Shown here in pieces: positions 1 through 5,893 of a stretch of 7,600 nt of DNA (the first letter of the stretch is position 1; every line of letters begins with the position of its first letter). The stretch is from assembly GCA_046498405.1 (NCBI GenBank), contig JAWOAS010000159.1:1-7600 (forward strand). Reading direction: 5' to 3'. Made by a program: the position numbers and the translations under genes. Origin of the DNA: T1Sed10-49 sp046498405. Lineage in GTDB: Bacteria > Actinomycetota > Nitriliruptoria > Euzebyales > Egibacteraceae. Below the pieces are notes generated by a model. That model saw only the letters and a list, made by a program, of their open reading frames with translations, was not told the DNA's origin and did not search any database.

Positions 1-210
1 GCACCGTCGTGGTCGGCACCGGCGGGGGCGCGGGGAAGTCGGCGACCTCGAGGTCGAGCGCGTCGATCGCGGCGAGCATGTAGTTCCGCCAGAGGATCGT
101 CGGCAGGCATCCGCCGGTGACCCCCCCACCGCAGAGGCTGTGGGTCACCGTCTCGGGCTGCTCGTAGCCGGTCCACACCGCGGTCGACAGCTGCGGGACG
201 TAGCCGACGA
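1..210 (-). pseudogene. Inverted second copy of a PBP coding segment (fragment)
   Basis: Read on the minus strand from 210 downward this encodes VGYVPQLSTAVWTGYEQPE and continues through a two-cysteine LCGG..TGGCLPTILWR segment to the PAPPPVPTTT linker. It stays open to the window edge and is homologous to the plus-strand PBP at 235-444. Relative to that copy it has six silent codon changes and six amino-acid changes: M to V, G to S, Q to G, D to N, R to L and V to I. No indel or stop breaks the homologous part. Upstream on the minus strand the frame leaves PBP homology at about 210 and hits a TAG at 244-242, so there is no transpeptidase core and no plausible start. It is a fragment here. 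Whether it continues into its own PASTA region lies outside the window. Confidence 0.75.
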
Positions 211-444
211 CGCAGGAGTACGACGACGCCTGGTTCGTCGGCTACGTGCCGCAGCTGTCGACCGCGGTGTGGACCGGCTACGAGCAACCCGAGACGATGA
301 CCCACGGCCTCTGCGGTGGCCAGGTCACCGGCGGGTGCCTGCCGACGATCCTCTGGCGGGACTACATGCGCGCCGCGGTCGACGCGCTCGACCTCGAGGT
401 CGCCGACTTCCCCGCACCCCCGCCGGTGCCGACCACGACGGTCC
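1..444. repeat. Large imperfect inverted repeat (diverged fold-back) with 24-nt spacer
   Basis: Bases 1-210 are the reverse complement of 235-444 (paired positions sum to 445), with 13 mismatches and no gap in 210 positions, about 94% identity. The mismatches on the left arm are at 2, 29, 67, 75, 85, 110, 123, 124, 125, 139, 148, 158 and 197. The spacer is 211-234. Both arms encode the same stretch of a class A penicillin-binding protein, from the VGYVPQLSTAVWTGY segment to the PVPTTT linker, on opposite strands. Similarity is still present at base 1, so the left arm may extend beyond the window. No transposase, terminal repeat or target duplication is visible, so this is not an insertion sequence. 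It is either a real inverted duplication or a chimeric/assembly join between two related copies. Confidence 0.93.
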
Positions 445-911
445 CCTCGGTGGTCGGGCAGCCGGCGGAGACGGCGGAGGACATCCTCGCCGACGCGGAC
501 TTCCGCCCGTCGGCGACCGCGGTCGAGCACTGGGCCGAGGCCGGCACCGTCATCGACCAGAGCCCCGCGGGTGGCAGCAGTGCCGAGGAGGGCAGCCTCG
601 TCGAGCTCGAGGTCAGCGACGGCTCGCGCGACCCGCCGGTCGTCCCCGACCTCGTCGGCCTCGGCGTCGAGGAGGCCACCGACGTCCTCGACGAGGCCGG
701 GCTCGCCTACGACCGCCGCGACGTGCCCGTCGACGATGACGAAGCCTACGACACGGTCGTCGCGCAGACGCCCGCCGCCCGCGAGCCCGCCTACGACGGC
801 ACGACGGCGGTCACCGTGACGATCGACGTGGGCCGTCCGCGCACCGCCGAGGATCCCGAGCCGGAGACCGGCACCGCCGGGTCTGCCGGGTCCGCCGAGG
901 ACGACTCGTGA
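207..911 (+). CDS. Class A penicillin-binding protein, C-terminal part with two PASTA domains (5'-truncated)
   Basis: This is the C-terminal piece of a bifunctional peptidoglycan glycosyltransferase/transpeptidase (ponA2/PBP1 type), which would be membrane-anchored and act outside the cell. The frame opens after a TAG at 201-203. PBP similarity begins at 207 with TTQEYDDAWFVGY, the segment that normally follows the KTG motif, so the GT51 domain and most of the transpeptidase domain, including the catalytic serine, are missing. The end of the fold includes TGGCLPTILWRDYM. PASTA 1 covers about 441-620 and PASTA 2 about 639-833. An acidic Gly/Ala/Ser tail follows. PASTA domains of this family are associated with peptidoglycan or muropeptide binding. 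The first in-frame start is GTG 246, but homology runs upstream of it, so that start is probably not genuine. Two cysteines, in LCGG and TGGC, are kept in both repeat copies and could form a disulfide. The stop overlaps the next start as GTGA (908-911). Truncation coincides with the inverted-repeat junction at 206-210. Confidence 0.88.
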   Translation, partial: TTQEYDDAWFVGYVPQLSTAVWTGYEQPETMTHGLCGGQVTGGCLPTILWRDYMRAAVDALDLEVADFPAPPPVPTTTVPSVVGQPAETAEDILADADFRPSATAVEHWAEAGTVIDQSPAGGSSAEEGSLVELEVSDGSRDPPVVPDLVGLGVEEATDVLDEAGLAYDRRDVPVDDDEAYDTVVAQTPAAREPAYDGTTAVTVTIDVGRPRTAEDPEPETGTAGSAGSAEDDS

Positions 912-1801
912 GGGCGCGCCGGGCCGCGCTCGCGCTCGCGGGCGGGGGCCTGGCCGCCGCCGCCTACGCCACGCTCGTCGAGCCACGCTGGTTCGCGCTG
1001 CGCGAGGTCGAGGCGGCGGTGCTGCGCCCGGCCGCGCGCCGGCCGCTGCGGGTGCTGCACCTGTCCGACCTCCACCTCTGGACGCGCCACGAGGCGATGG
1101 CCCGGGCGCTGCGCCGCTTCGTCGCCACCGACCCCGACGCCGTCGTCGTCACCGGCGACGTCCTCGGCGGTGCGGGGGTCGTCGACGACGCCGTCGCGCT
1201 GCTCGCCGAGGTCGGCGCCGGGCGGGCCGCCGTCGCGGTGCTCGGCTCCAACGACCGCTTCGGCCCGTCGCCGAAGAACCCGTTCGGCTACTTCGCCCGC
1301 GGGCAGGAGCCGGCGGAGCCACGAGGCGAGCCGCTCGACACGCCCCGACTCGTCGACGGCCTCGAGGCCGCGGGCTGGCACGTCGTCGACAACCGCGCGG
1401 TGCGCCTCGACACCCCGGCAGGGCTCGTCGACGTCCGCGGCCTCGGCGACGCCCATCTCGGCTGCGCGCGGCTCGATGCCGTCGGCGTGCCCCCCGGCGA
1501 CGACGTCGCGCTGGCCCTCGGGGTGACCCACGCGCCCTACACCACCGTGCTCGACCGCTTCGACCGGGCTGGGCTCGACCTCGCCCTGGCCGGGCACACC
1601 CACGGCGGGCAGGTGCGCGTACCCGGCGTCGGTGCGCTCGTCGCCAACTGCGACCTCCCCCTCGCGCAGGCCCGCGGTCTGTCGGCCTACGGCGCCGATC
1701 TCGCCCTGCACGTCTCGGCGGGTCTCGGGCAGTCGCGCTACGCTCCCTTCCGCTTCGCCTGCCGGCCCGAGGCCACGCTGCTCACGCTCACCCCCGCGTG
1801 A
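908..1801 (+). CDS. Metallophosphoesterase, YkuE/Rv3683-like
   Basis: This 297-aa protein of the calcineurin-like phosphoesterase superfamily is a predicted binuclear metal enzyme. Visible metal-site motifs, in order, are LSDLHL (Asp54, His56), TGD (Asp84), GSND (Asn115, taking the place of the usual GNHD), THAP (His208) and GHTHGGQ (His230, His232). The N-terminus (residues about 5-24, AALALAGGGLAAAAYATLVE) is a short Ala/Gly-rich hydrophobic stretch with Arg residues before it, consistent with a membrane anchor or signal peptide. The segment after GSND (FGPSPKNPFGYF) resembles the mycobacterial Rv3683 subgroup. The GTG start is chosen because it overlaps the PBP stop (GTGA) and has GAGGA at 897-901, six bases upstream. 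Mycobacteria also place this gene directly after ponA2, so the pairing is conserved and suggests a cell-envelope role. The substrate is unknown; YkuE homologues are described as envelope metallophosphoesterases. The family assignment is secure, the function is not. Confidence 0.92.
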   Translation: MRARRAALALAGGGLAAAAYATLVEPRWFALREVEAAVLRPAARRPLRVLHLSDLHLWTRHEAMARALRRFVATDPDAVVVTGDVLGGAGVVDDAVALLAEVGAGRAAVAVLGSNDRFGPSPKNPFGYFARGQEPAEPRGEPLDTPRLVDGLEAAGWHVVDNRAVRLDTPAGLVDVRGLGDAHLGCARLDAVGVPPGDDVALALGVTHAPYTTVLDRFDRAGLDLALAGHTHGGQVRVPGVGALVANCDLPLAQARGLSAYGADLALHVSAGLGQSRYAPFRFACRPEATLLTLTPA

Positions 1802-1805
1802 GGCT

Positions 1806-1834
1806 TTGAGCGGCGACCCGGCCACCGGTACGCT
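1806..1834 (+). promoter_or_regulatory. Predicted sigma70-type promoter for tRNA-Pro
   Basis: A TTGAGC -35 element (1806-1811) and a TACGCT -10 element (1829-1834, fitting the TANNNT form common in actinobacteria) are separated by 17 bases. Transcription would start near 1841, about six bases before the mature tRNA 5' end. The elements begin five bases after the phosphoesterase stop, so the tRNA has its own promoter in a 45-bp gap. Confidence 0.55.
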
Positions 1835-1846
1835 GGCGGCTCGCCA

Positions 1847-1921
1847 CGGGATGTAGCGCAGCTTGGTTAGCGCGCCACGTTCGGGACGTGGAGGTCCCCG
1901 GTTCGAATCCGGGCATCCCGA
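1847..1921 (+). tRNA. tRNA-Pro, anticodon CGG
   Basis: A complete cloverleaf of 75 nt can be folded by eye. The acceptor stem is CGGGATG/CATCCCG, the D stem GCGC/GCGC around AGCTTGGTTA, and the anticodon stem CCACG/CGTGG with loop TTCGGGA. The variable loop is AGGTC and the T arm is CCCGG-TTCGAAT-CCGGG. The anticodon is CGG (1882-1884), reading proline codon CCG, which is frequent in this GC-rich genome. A C1-G72 pair is expected for bacterial tRNA-Pro. The discriminator is A1921, followed by CCCC, so CCA is not encoded and must be added after transcription. Confidence 0.97.
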
Positions 1922-1928
1922 CCCCTGC

Positions 1929-1962
1929 GACGCCCGTCACCCCCATCGGGGTGGCGGGCGTC
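1929..1962 (+). terminator. Strong hairpin downstream of tRNA-Pro, probable terminator
   Basis: A 15-bp stem (1929-1943 with 1948-1962) closes a 4-nt CATC loop, with a single G-T wobble as its only imperfection. It starts seven bases after the tRNA. No T-run follows (TCCTCGTC), so if it terminates it is of the U-less type reported in GC-rich actinobacteria. It may also define the tRNA 3' trailer. The next gene begins 26 bases downstream. Confidence 0.6.
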
Positions 1963-1988
1963 CTCGTCGAGACGCTCGGGAGGCGCCG

Positions 1989-2273
1989 ATGGACCTCGCC
2001 GCGTTCCAGGCGCAGATGCGCCACCTCTACGGCCAGCGCGACGCCGAGCGGGGCCTGGCCCGCACGTTCGCGTGGTTCACCGAGGAGTGCGGGGAGCTGT
2101 CCCGGGCAGTGTTCCGCGGCGACGACGATGACCGGCTCACCGAGTTCGGCGACGTGCTCGCGTGGCTGGCCTCGCTCGCCGACCAGGCCGGCGTCGACCT
2201 CGCCGAGGCCGCCGGACGCTACGCCGAGGGCTGCCCACGCTGCGGGTCGGCACCCTGCGCCTGCCGACGATGA
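1989..2273 (+). CDS. MazG-like nucleotide pyrophosphohydrolase with C-terminal Cys-rich tail
   Basis: This 94-aa protein has the all-alpha NTP-pyrophosphohydrolase (MazG superfamily) signature: EECGE (Glu32, Glu33, Glu36) and EFGD (Glu52, Asp55). Together they form the EExxE...ExxD magnesium site that hydrolyses NTPs to NMP and pyrophosphate. The C-terminus, CPRCGSAPCAC (Cys82, 85, 90, 92), looks like a small zinc-binding knuckle. Single-domain members of this size act as oligomers in known cases. The ATG at 1989 is chosen because GGGAGG (1978-1983) lies five bases upstream and because longer in-frame starts would run into the tRNA. Its stop overlaps the next start as ATGA (2270-2273), so it is translationally coupled to the acetyltransferase. 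The precise nucleotide substrate cannot be told from sequence; a housecleaning role is inferred. Confidence 0.9.
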   Translation: MDLAAFQAQMRHLYGQRDAERGLARTFAWFTEECGELSRAVFRGDDDDRLTEFGDVLAWLASLADQAGVDLAEAAGRYAEGCPRCGSAPCACRR

Positions 2274-3430
2274 GGCTGCGCCCACTCGAGCCCTCCGACC
2301 TCGACGTCGCCCTCGTGCAGATCGCGACGTCCTTCGGCCGCGCCCTCGACGACGCCCTCGCCGAGCGCACGCGCACGCGCCTGGGCGAGGGCCAGCTCTG
2401 GGGGCTCGAGGAGGACGGCGTGCTCGCCGGGCACTGCCGGCTCCTGCCGAGCGCGCACTGGCTCGGCGGTCGCGCCGTGCCGAGCCTCGACGTCGCCGCG
2501 CTCGCGGTGCCGCCGGAGCACCGCGGTCGCGGGGTGGCCTCGGCGATGATGCGCGAGGCGGTGGCGGTGGGGCGGGCCCGCGGCGACGGACTCAGCGTCC
2601 TCTACCCCTCGACGACGCGGCTGTACCGCCGCCTGGGCTGGGAGCACGCCGGCAGCCTCACGCGCTACCGCGTGCCCGCGCGGGTCGTGCCGACCCCCGG
2701 GCCGACGCCGCGCCGGGGCGACGAGCCCACCGACTGGCCGGCGATCCGCGACTGCCACGCGGCGTTCGCCGCGACCCTTCAGGGCGCGGCGGTGCGCAGC
2801 GAGGAGCGCTGGGCCGAGCTCGCCGGGCTCGCCCACCGCTACGTCCTCGACGACCCCGACGCACCGGGGCGCCTCGAGGCCTACGCCGTCGTCGAGCACG
2901 AGCCGATCCCGGGGAGCTGGCAGCACACCCTGCGCCTGGCCGACTGGGCCGCGACGACGCCGCGGGGCCTGGCCGCGCTCGCGACCCTCGCCGGCAGCCA
3001 CGGCACCTTCGCGCGCGACGTCGTCCTCGTCGACGTCGCCCCGCCGCGCTGGGCGGCGGTGCTCGACGAGCAGGACCTCGCGGCCACCGGTGGGCTTGCG
3101 TGGATGGCCCGGGGGGTCGACCTGCCCGCCGCGGTCGCCCATCGCGGCTTCCCCGCCGGCCTGGCCCTCGCGGTGACGCTGCGCGTCGACGACGACCTCG
3201 CGCCGTCGGGCCCGTGGCGCCTCGAGGTCGCCGACGGCCGCGGCACGCTCTCAGGCGCCCCGGGCGCCGACGTGCGCCTCGGACCCCGCGCGGTCGGGCC
3301 CCTGCTCACCGGGTTCCGCGCGGCCTCCGAGCTCGCCGCGCTCGGCCTGCTGCGCGGCCCCGCCGAGGCGCTCGCGCTCCTCGACGCCGCCTTCGCCGGC
3401 CCGCCGCCGGTGATGCTCGACTTCTTCTAG
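2270..3430 (+). CDS. Eis-family GNAT N-acetyltransferase
   Basis: This 386-aa protein fits the Eis (enhanced intracellular survival) type: an N-terminal GNAT domain, a second GNAT-like middle region and a C-terminal SCP2-like domain. The acetyl-CoA loop is visible as PPEHRGRGVAS (about residues 81-91). LYRRLGWE holds Tyr119, aligning with the catalytic Tyr126 of mycobacterial Eis. The chain ends in MLDFF, fitting the family's use of the C-terminal Phe carboxylate as catalytic base. The SCP2-like part is roughly residues 300-380 (WRLEVADG onward). Length is close to the approximately 400 aa of Eis. Family members acetylate amines on aminoglycosides, peptides or protein lysines, and the substrate here is unknown. 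The ATG overlaps the mazG-like stop (ATGA) and has no clear Shine-Dalgarno, so it relies on coupling. No resistance phenotype should be assumed. Confidence 0.9.
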   Translation: MRLRPLEPSDLDVALVQIATSFGRALDDALAERTRTRLGEGQLWGLEEDGVLAGHCRLLPSAHWLGGRAVPSLDVAALAVPPEHRGRGVASAMMREAVAVGRARGDGLSVLYPSTTRLYRRLGWEHAGSLTRYRVPARVVPTPGPTPRRGDEPTDWPAIRDCHAAFAATLQGAAVRSEERWAELAGLAHRYVLDDPDAPGRLEAYAVVEHEPIPGSWQHTLRLADWAATTPRGLAALATLAGSHGTFARDVVLVDVAPPRWAAVLDEQDLAATGGLAWMARGVDLPAAVAHRGFPAGLALAVTLRVDDDLAPSGPWRLEVADGRGTLSGAPGADVRLGPRAVGPLLTGFRAASELAALGLLRGPAEALALLDAAFAGPPPVMLDFF

Positions 3431-3433
3431 CGC

Positions 3434-3455
3434 GGCGCCAGGCCAGGCTGGCGCC
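3434..3455. terminator. GC-rich hairpin between convergent genes, candidate bidirectional terminator
   Basis: GGCGCCAG (3434-3441) and CTGGCGCC (3448-3455) form a perfect 8-bp stem with a 6-nt loop. It begins three bases after the acetyltransferase stop, in the 108-bp gap between the convergent acetyltransferase and asd genes. It lacks a T-run. It could serve transcripts from either side. Confidence 0.5.
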
Positions 3456-3500
3456 GGCCCACGGCGTGCCGCGCTCCGGCGCCAGCGCCGCCCCGGTCGT

Positions 3501-3514
3501 GGCCCGCTCGGGCC
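3501..3514. terminator. Second small hairpin in the convergent gap, weak terminator candidate
   Basis: GGCCC (3501-3505) and GGGCC (3510-3514) can pair across a GCTC loop, 25 bases beyond the asd stop on the minus strand. The surrounding sequence is so G/C-rich that short stems arise easily, so this is only a candidate. Confidence 0.22.
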
Positions 3515-3538
3515 GCGGGCGCGCCGGCGGGCGCCGCG

Positions 3539-4576
3539 CTAGACGTGGCCGCGGGCGATGAGCTCCTCGGCGATCTGCACGGTGTTCAGCGCGGCGCCCT
3601 TGAGGAGGTTGTCGCCGACGACCCAGAAGTTCAGCGCCCGCGGGTCGGCGAGGTCCTGGCGCACCCGGCCGACGGCGGTCTCGTCGCGGAAGGCGTACTC
3701 GAGCGGGGTGGGCAGGTCGTCGAGGACGAGGCCGGGGAAGCCGTCCATGACCTCGGCGGCGGCCGCGGCGCCGACCGGCTCGGTGAACGTCGCGCGCACG
3801 GCGATGGCGTGGCCGACGACGACGGGCACGCGCACGCAGGTGGGGCTCATCGCGAGCTCGGGCAGCCCGAGGATCTTGCGCGACTCGTTCTGGAGCTTGA
3901 GCTCCTCGTCGGTGTAGCCACCCTCGCCGAGCGTGCCGATCTGCGGGACGCAGTTGAAGGCGAGGGTCGCCGCGTGGACCTCGTGCTCCGCGCGGTCGGC
4001 GGCGGCCACGCCGTCGTGCTGGAGGAGGTCGGGCTCCTCGAGCAGGGTGCGGGCCTGCTCGAGCAGCTCGTCGCTGCCCTTCTGCCCGGCCCCGCTGGCG
4101 GCCTGGTAGCTCGTCGCGACGACGCCCGTGAGGCCGAAGGCGTCGTGGAGCGCCTTGAGCGGCAGCATCGCGATCATCGTCGTGCAGTTGGGGTTGGCGA
4201 CGATGCCCTTCGGGGGGCGGGCGTCGAGGACGCCGGCGTTGACCTCGGTCACGACGAGGGGGACGTCGGGGTCGGTGCGCCAGGCCGAGGAGTTGTCGAC
4301 GACGAGGGCGCCTGCCTCCACCGCGCGGGGGGCGTGCTCGAGCGAGCGGCCGCCGCCGGCGCTGAAGAGCGCGAGGTCGACGCCGTCGAAGGCCTGGGGG
4401 TCGGCGAGGTCGCCGACGGTGACCTCGCCGTCGCGGTAGGGCAGCGCCTTGCCGGCCGAGCGCGAGCTCGCGAGGAAGCGCACCTCGTCGACGGGCAGGC
4501 CACGGGCCTCGGTGAGGCGGCGCAGCTCGGCGCCGACCGCTCCGGTGGCCCCGGCGATGGCGAGCGTGCGGCCCAT
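3539..4576 (-). CDS. asd: Aspartate-semialdehyde dehydrogenase
   Basis: This 345-aa enzyme makes L-aspartate 4-semialdehyde from aspartyl-4-phosphate using NADPH, the second step of the aspartate pathway leading to DAP/lysine, threonine and methionine. The N-terminal dinucleotide-binding loop is GATGAVG (residues 9-15). The catalytic cysteine is Cys131 in NPNCTTM. Other family signatures are SSAWR (96-100), SYQAASGAGQ (156-165), RVPVVVGHA with Arg249 and the likely catalytic His256, and a C-terminal NFWVVGDNLLKGAALN segment. Length is normal. The ATG overlaps the ask stop by one base (TGATG, 4578-4574), so translation is coupled to aspartokinase. It is the last gene of the minus-strand block and is followed by the hairpins of the convergent gap. 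The identification is secure. Confidence 0.97.
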   Translation of the reverse strand: MGRTLAIAGATGAVGAELRRLTEARGLPVDEVRFLASSRSAGKALPYRDGEVTVGDLADPQAFDGVDLALFSAGGGRSLEHAPRAVEAGALVVDNSSAWRTDPDVPLVVTEVNAGVLDARPPKGIVANPNCTTMIAMLPLKALHDAFGLTGVVATSYQAASGAGQKGSDELLEQARTLLEEPDLLQHDGVAAADRAEHEVHAATLAFNCVPQIGTLGEGGYTDEELKLQNESRKILGLPELAMSPTCVRVPVVVGHAIAVRATFTEPVGAAAAAEVMDGFPGLVLDDLPTPLEYAFRDETAVGRVRQDLADPRALNFWVVGDNLLKGAALNTVQIAEELIARGHV

Positions 4577-5073
4577 CAGCGCACCACCGCGGTCTGCTCG
4601 GCGTCGAGCGCGAAGGCGTCGTGGACCGCCTGGACGGCCCGCTCGACCTGCTCGCGCCGCACGACGACGGAGACGCGGATCGTCGAGGTGGAGATCATCT
4701 CGATGTTCACGCCAGCGTCCGACAGCGCGGCGAACATCGTCGCGGCCACGCCGGGGTGGGTCTTCATGCCGGCGCCGACGAGGCTCACCTTGGCGATGGC
4801 GTCGTCGAAGACGATCTCGCCGAGGCCGACCTCGGCGCGCAGCTCCTCGAGGAGCGCGAGCGCCCGCGGGCCGTCGGCGACCGGCACGGTGAACGACACG
4901 TCGGTCGTGCCGTCGGCCGAGACGTTCTGCACGATCATGTCGACGTTGATGTTCGCGTCGGCGAGCCCGGTGAAGATGCGGGCCGCGACGCCGGGCTTGT
5001 CGGGGACCCCGCGGACGACGAGCTTGCCCTCGCTCGTGTCGTGGGCGACGCCGGAGATGATCGCCTGCTCCAT
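4576..5073 (-). CDS. Aspartokinase beta subunit from internal in-frame start
   Basis: An in-frame ATG at 5073-5071 (codon 246 of the full-length enzyme) begins MEQAIISGVAHDTSEGK, matching where the beta subunit of Corynebacterium lysC begins. A strong Shine-Dalgarno, AGAAGGA (5087-5081), lies seven bases upstream and is unusually A-rich for this genome. The product would be 165 aa containing just the two ACT domains, close to the known approximately 170-aa beta subunits. In characterised alpha2beta2 aspartokinases this chain forms the regulatory dimer. Expression here is inferred from the ribosome-binding site and the family precedent. Confidence 0.65.
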   Translation of the reverse strand: MEQAIISGVAHDTSEGKLVVRGVPDKPGVAARIFTGLADANINVDMIVQNVSADGTTDVSFTVPVADGPRALALLEELRAEVGLGEIVFDDAIAKVSLVGAGMKTHPGVAATMFAALSDAGVNIEMISTSTIRVSVVVRREQVERAVQAVHDAFALDAEQTAVVR

Positions 5074-5808
5074 GGTTCCGTCCTTCTCTACCCAGGTGCC
5101 GTCCTGATGGGAGAACGAGCTCCGCACGTGCAGACGCACTCCGTGGTTGCGGGCGTACTCGACCGCGCGGACCTGCAGGACCTTCGCGCCGGAGGCGGCG
5201 AGCTCGAGCATCTCCTCGTGGGTGACGGCCTCGAGGCGCCGCGCCTTGGGCGCGAGGCGCGGGTCGGCGGTGTAGACGCCGTCGACGTCGGTGTAGATCT
5301 CGCAGAGTTCGGCGTCGAGCGCGCCGGCGAGCGCCACCGCGGTGGTGTCGCTGCCGCCCCGGCCGAGGGTCGTGATGTCCTTCGACTCGCGGCTGACGCC
5401 CTGGAAGCCGGCGACGATGACGATGTGCCCCTCGCCGAGCGCGTCGGTGATGCGCCCGGGGGTGATGTCGATGATCCGCGCCTTGCCGTGCGCGGCGTCG
5501 GTGATGATGCCGGCCTGGCTGCCGGTGAAGCTCCGGGCGGTGAAGCCCTCCTCGCCGATCGCCATCGCGAGCAGGGCCATCGAGATCCGCTCACCGGCGG
5601 TGAGGAGCATGTCGAGCTCGCGGGCAGGCGGGATCGCGGCGATCTCGAGCGCCTGCTGGGTGAGCCGATCGGTGCTCTTGCCCATCGCCGAGACGACGAC
5701 GACGACGTCGTTGCCCGCCTTCTTCGCCGCGGCGATCCGCTCGGCGACCTTGACGATCCGGTCGGTGTCGGCCACCGAGGTCCCGCCGTACTTCTGAACG
5801 ACGATCAC
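4576..5808 (-). CDS. ask: Aspartokinase, alpha subunit (full-length, two ACT domains)
   Basis: This 410-aa enzyme phosphorylates L-aspartate, the committed first step of the aspartate family. The amino-acid kinase domain shows KYGGTSVAD (6-14), GFQG (134-137), LGRGGSDTTA (148-157) and YTDVDGVYTADPR (172-184). Two ACT domains follow, at about 265-335 (VPDKPGVAARIF) and 340-400 (SLVGAGMKTHPGVAA). They are the expected sites for lysine/threonine feedback control. The GTG at 5808 is preferred: GGGAGG (5823-5818) lies nine bases upstream and the protein then begins MIVVQKYGG, as in homologues. An ATG at 5844 would add 12 unlike residues. A possible -10 (TACGAT, 5848-5843) overlaps that upstream ATG, which would make it untranscribed. 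The gene follows recR after about 140 bp, so it probably starts its own transcript, and is coupled to asd. Confidence 0.96.
   Translation of the reverse strand: MIVVQKYGGTSVADTDRIVKVAERIAAAKKAGNDVVVVVSAMGKSTDRLTQQALEIAAIPPARELDMLLTAGERISMALLAMAIGEEGFTARSFTGSQAGIITDAAHGKARIIDITPGRITDALGEGHIVIVAGFQGVSRESKDITTLGRGGSDTTAVALAGALDAELCEIYTDVDGVYTADPRLAPKARRLEAVTHEEMLELAASGAKVLQVRAVEYARNHGVRLHVRSSFSHQDGTWVEKDGTMEQAIISGVAHDTSEGKLVVRGVPDKPGVAARIFTGLADANINVDMIVQNVSADGTTDVSFTVPVADGPRALALLEELRAEVGLGEIVFDDAIAKVSLVGAGMKTHPGVAATMFAALSDAGVNIEMISTSTIRVSVVVRREQVERAVQAVHDAFALDAEQTAVVR
5081..5087 (-). promoter_or_regulatory. Internal ribosome-binding site for aspartokinase beta subunit
   Basis: AGAAGGA on the minus strand sits seven bases before the ATG at 5073 inside the aspartokinase gene. 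The local run TAGAGAAGGACGGAACC is one of few purine-rich, A-containing stretches in the coding region. The codons here (for VEKDG) could have been written with more G/C, so the site looks selected. Confidence 0.6.
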
Positions 5809-5893
5809 GTGCGCACGCCTCCCGCATCGAGTGCTCGGCCGCATCGTAACGGCGGTCGTCCCACCGGGCCCGTCCGGGCGGCCGGGCGGGGGT

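Noticed and set aside
1..444. Inverted repeat as an insertion sequence, integron site or attachment site
   Set aside because: Both arms are PBP coding sequence, there is no transposase or integrase, and no target duplication is seen.
140..739. 199-aa plus-strand open frame across the inverted repeat
   Set aside because: It runs out of frame through both repeat arms and the PASTA region and is Arg-rich, so it is a frame shadow and not a new gene made by the junction.
791..1825. 344-aa minus-strand open frame opposite the metallophosphoesterase
   Set aside because: It is a shadow of a gene with intact metal-site motifs; the composition is biased and there is no family signature.
1863..1988. 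Extended 5' start for the MazG-like gene
   Set aside because: The longer frame begins inside tRNA-Pro and reads through the hairpin; ATG 1989 has a good ribosome-binding site and fits the family length.
1888..3561. 557-aa plus-strand open frame across the MazG-like and Eis-like genes
   Set aside because: It is an Arg/Ala/Pro-rich antiframe typical of GC-rich DNA, overlaps a tRNA and two genes with clear family motifs, and shows no domain of its own.
3545..5107. 520-aa and 487-aa plus-strand open frames (3545-5107, 4621-6084) opposite asd, ask and recR
   Set aside because: They are antisense shadows of well-identified genes, with low-complexity composition and no recognisable motif or ribosome-binding site.
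5809..5844. Upstream ATG (5844) as aspartokinase start
   Set aside because: The 12 added residues are unlike the family, whereas GTG 5808 has GGGAGG nine bases upstream and gives the normal MIVVQKYGG N-terminus.
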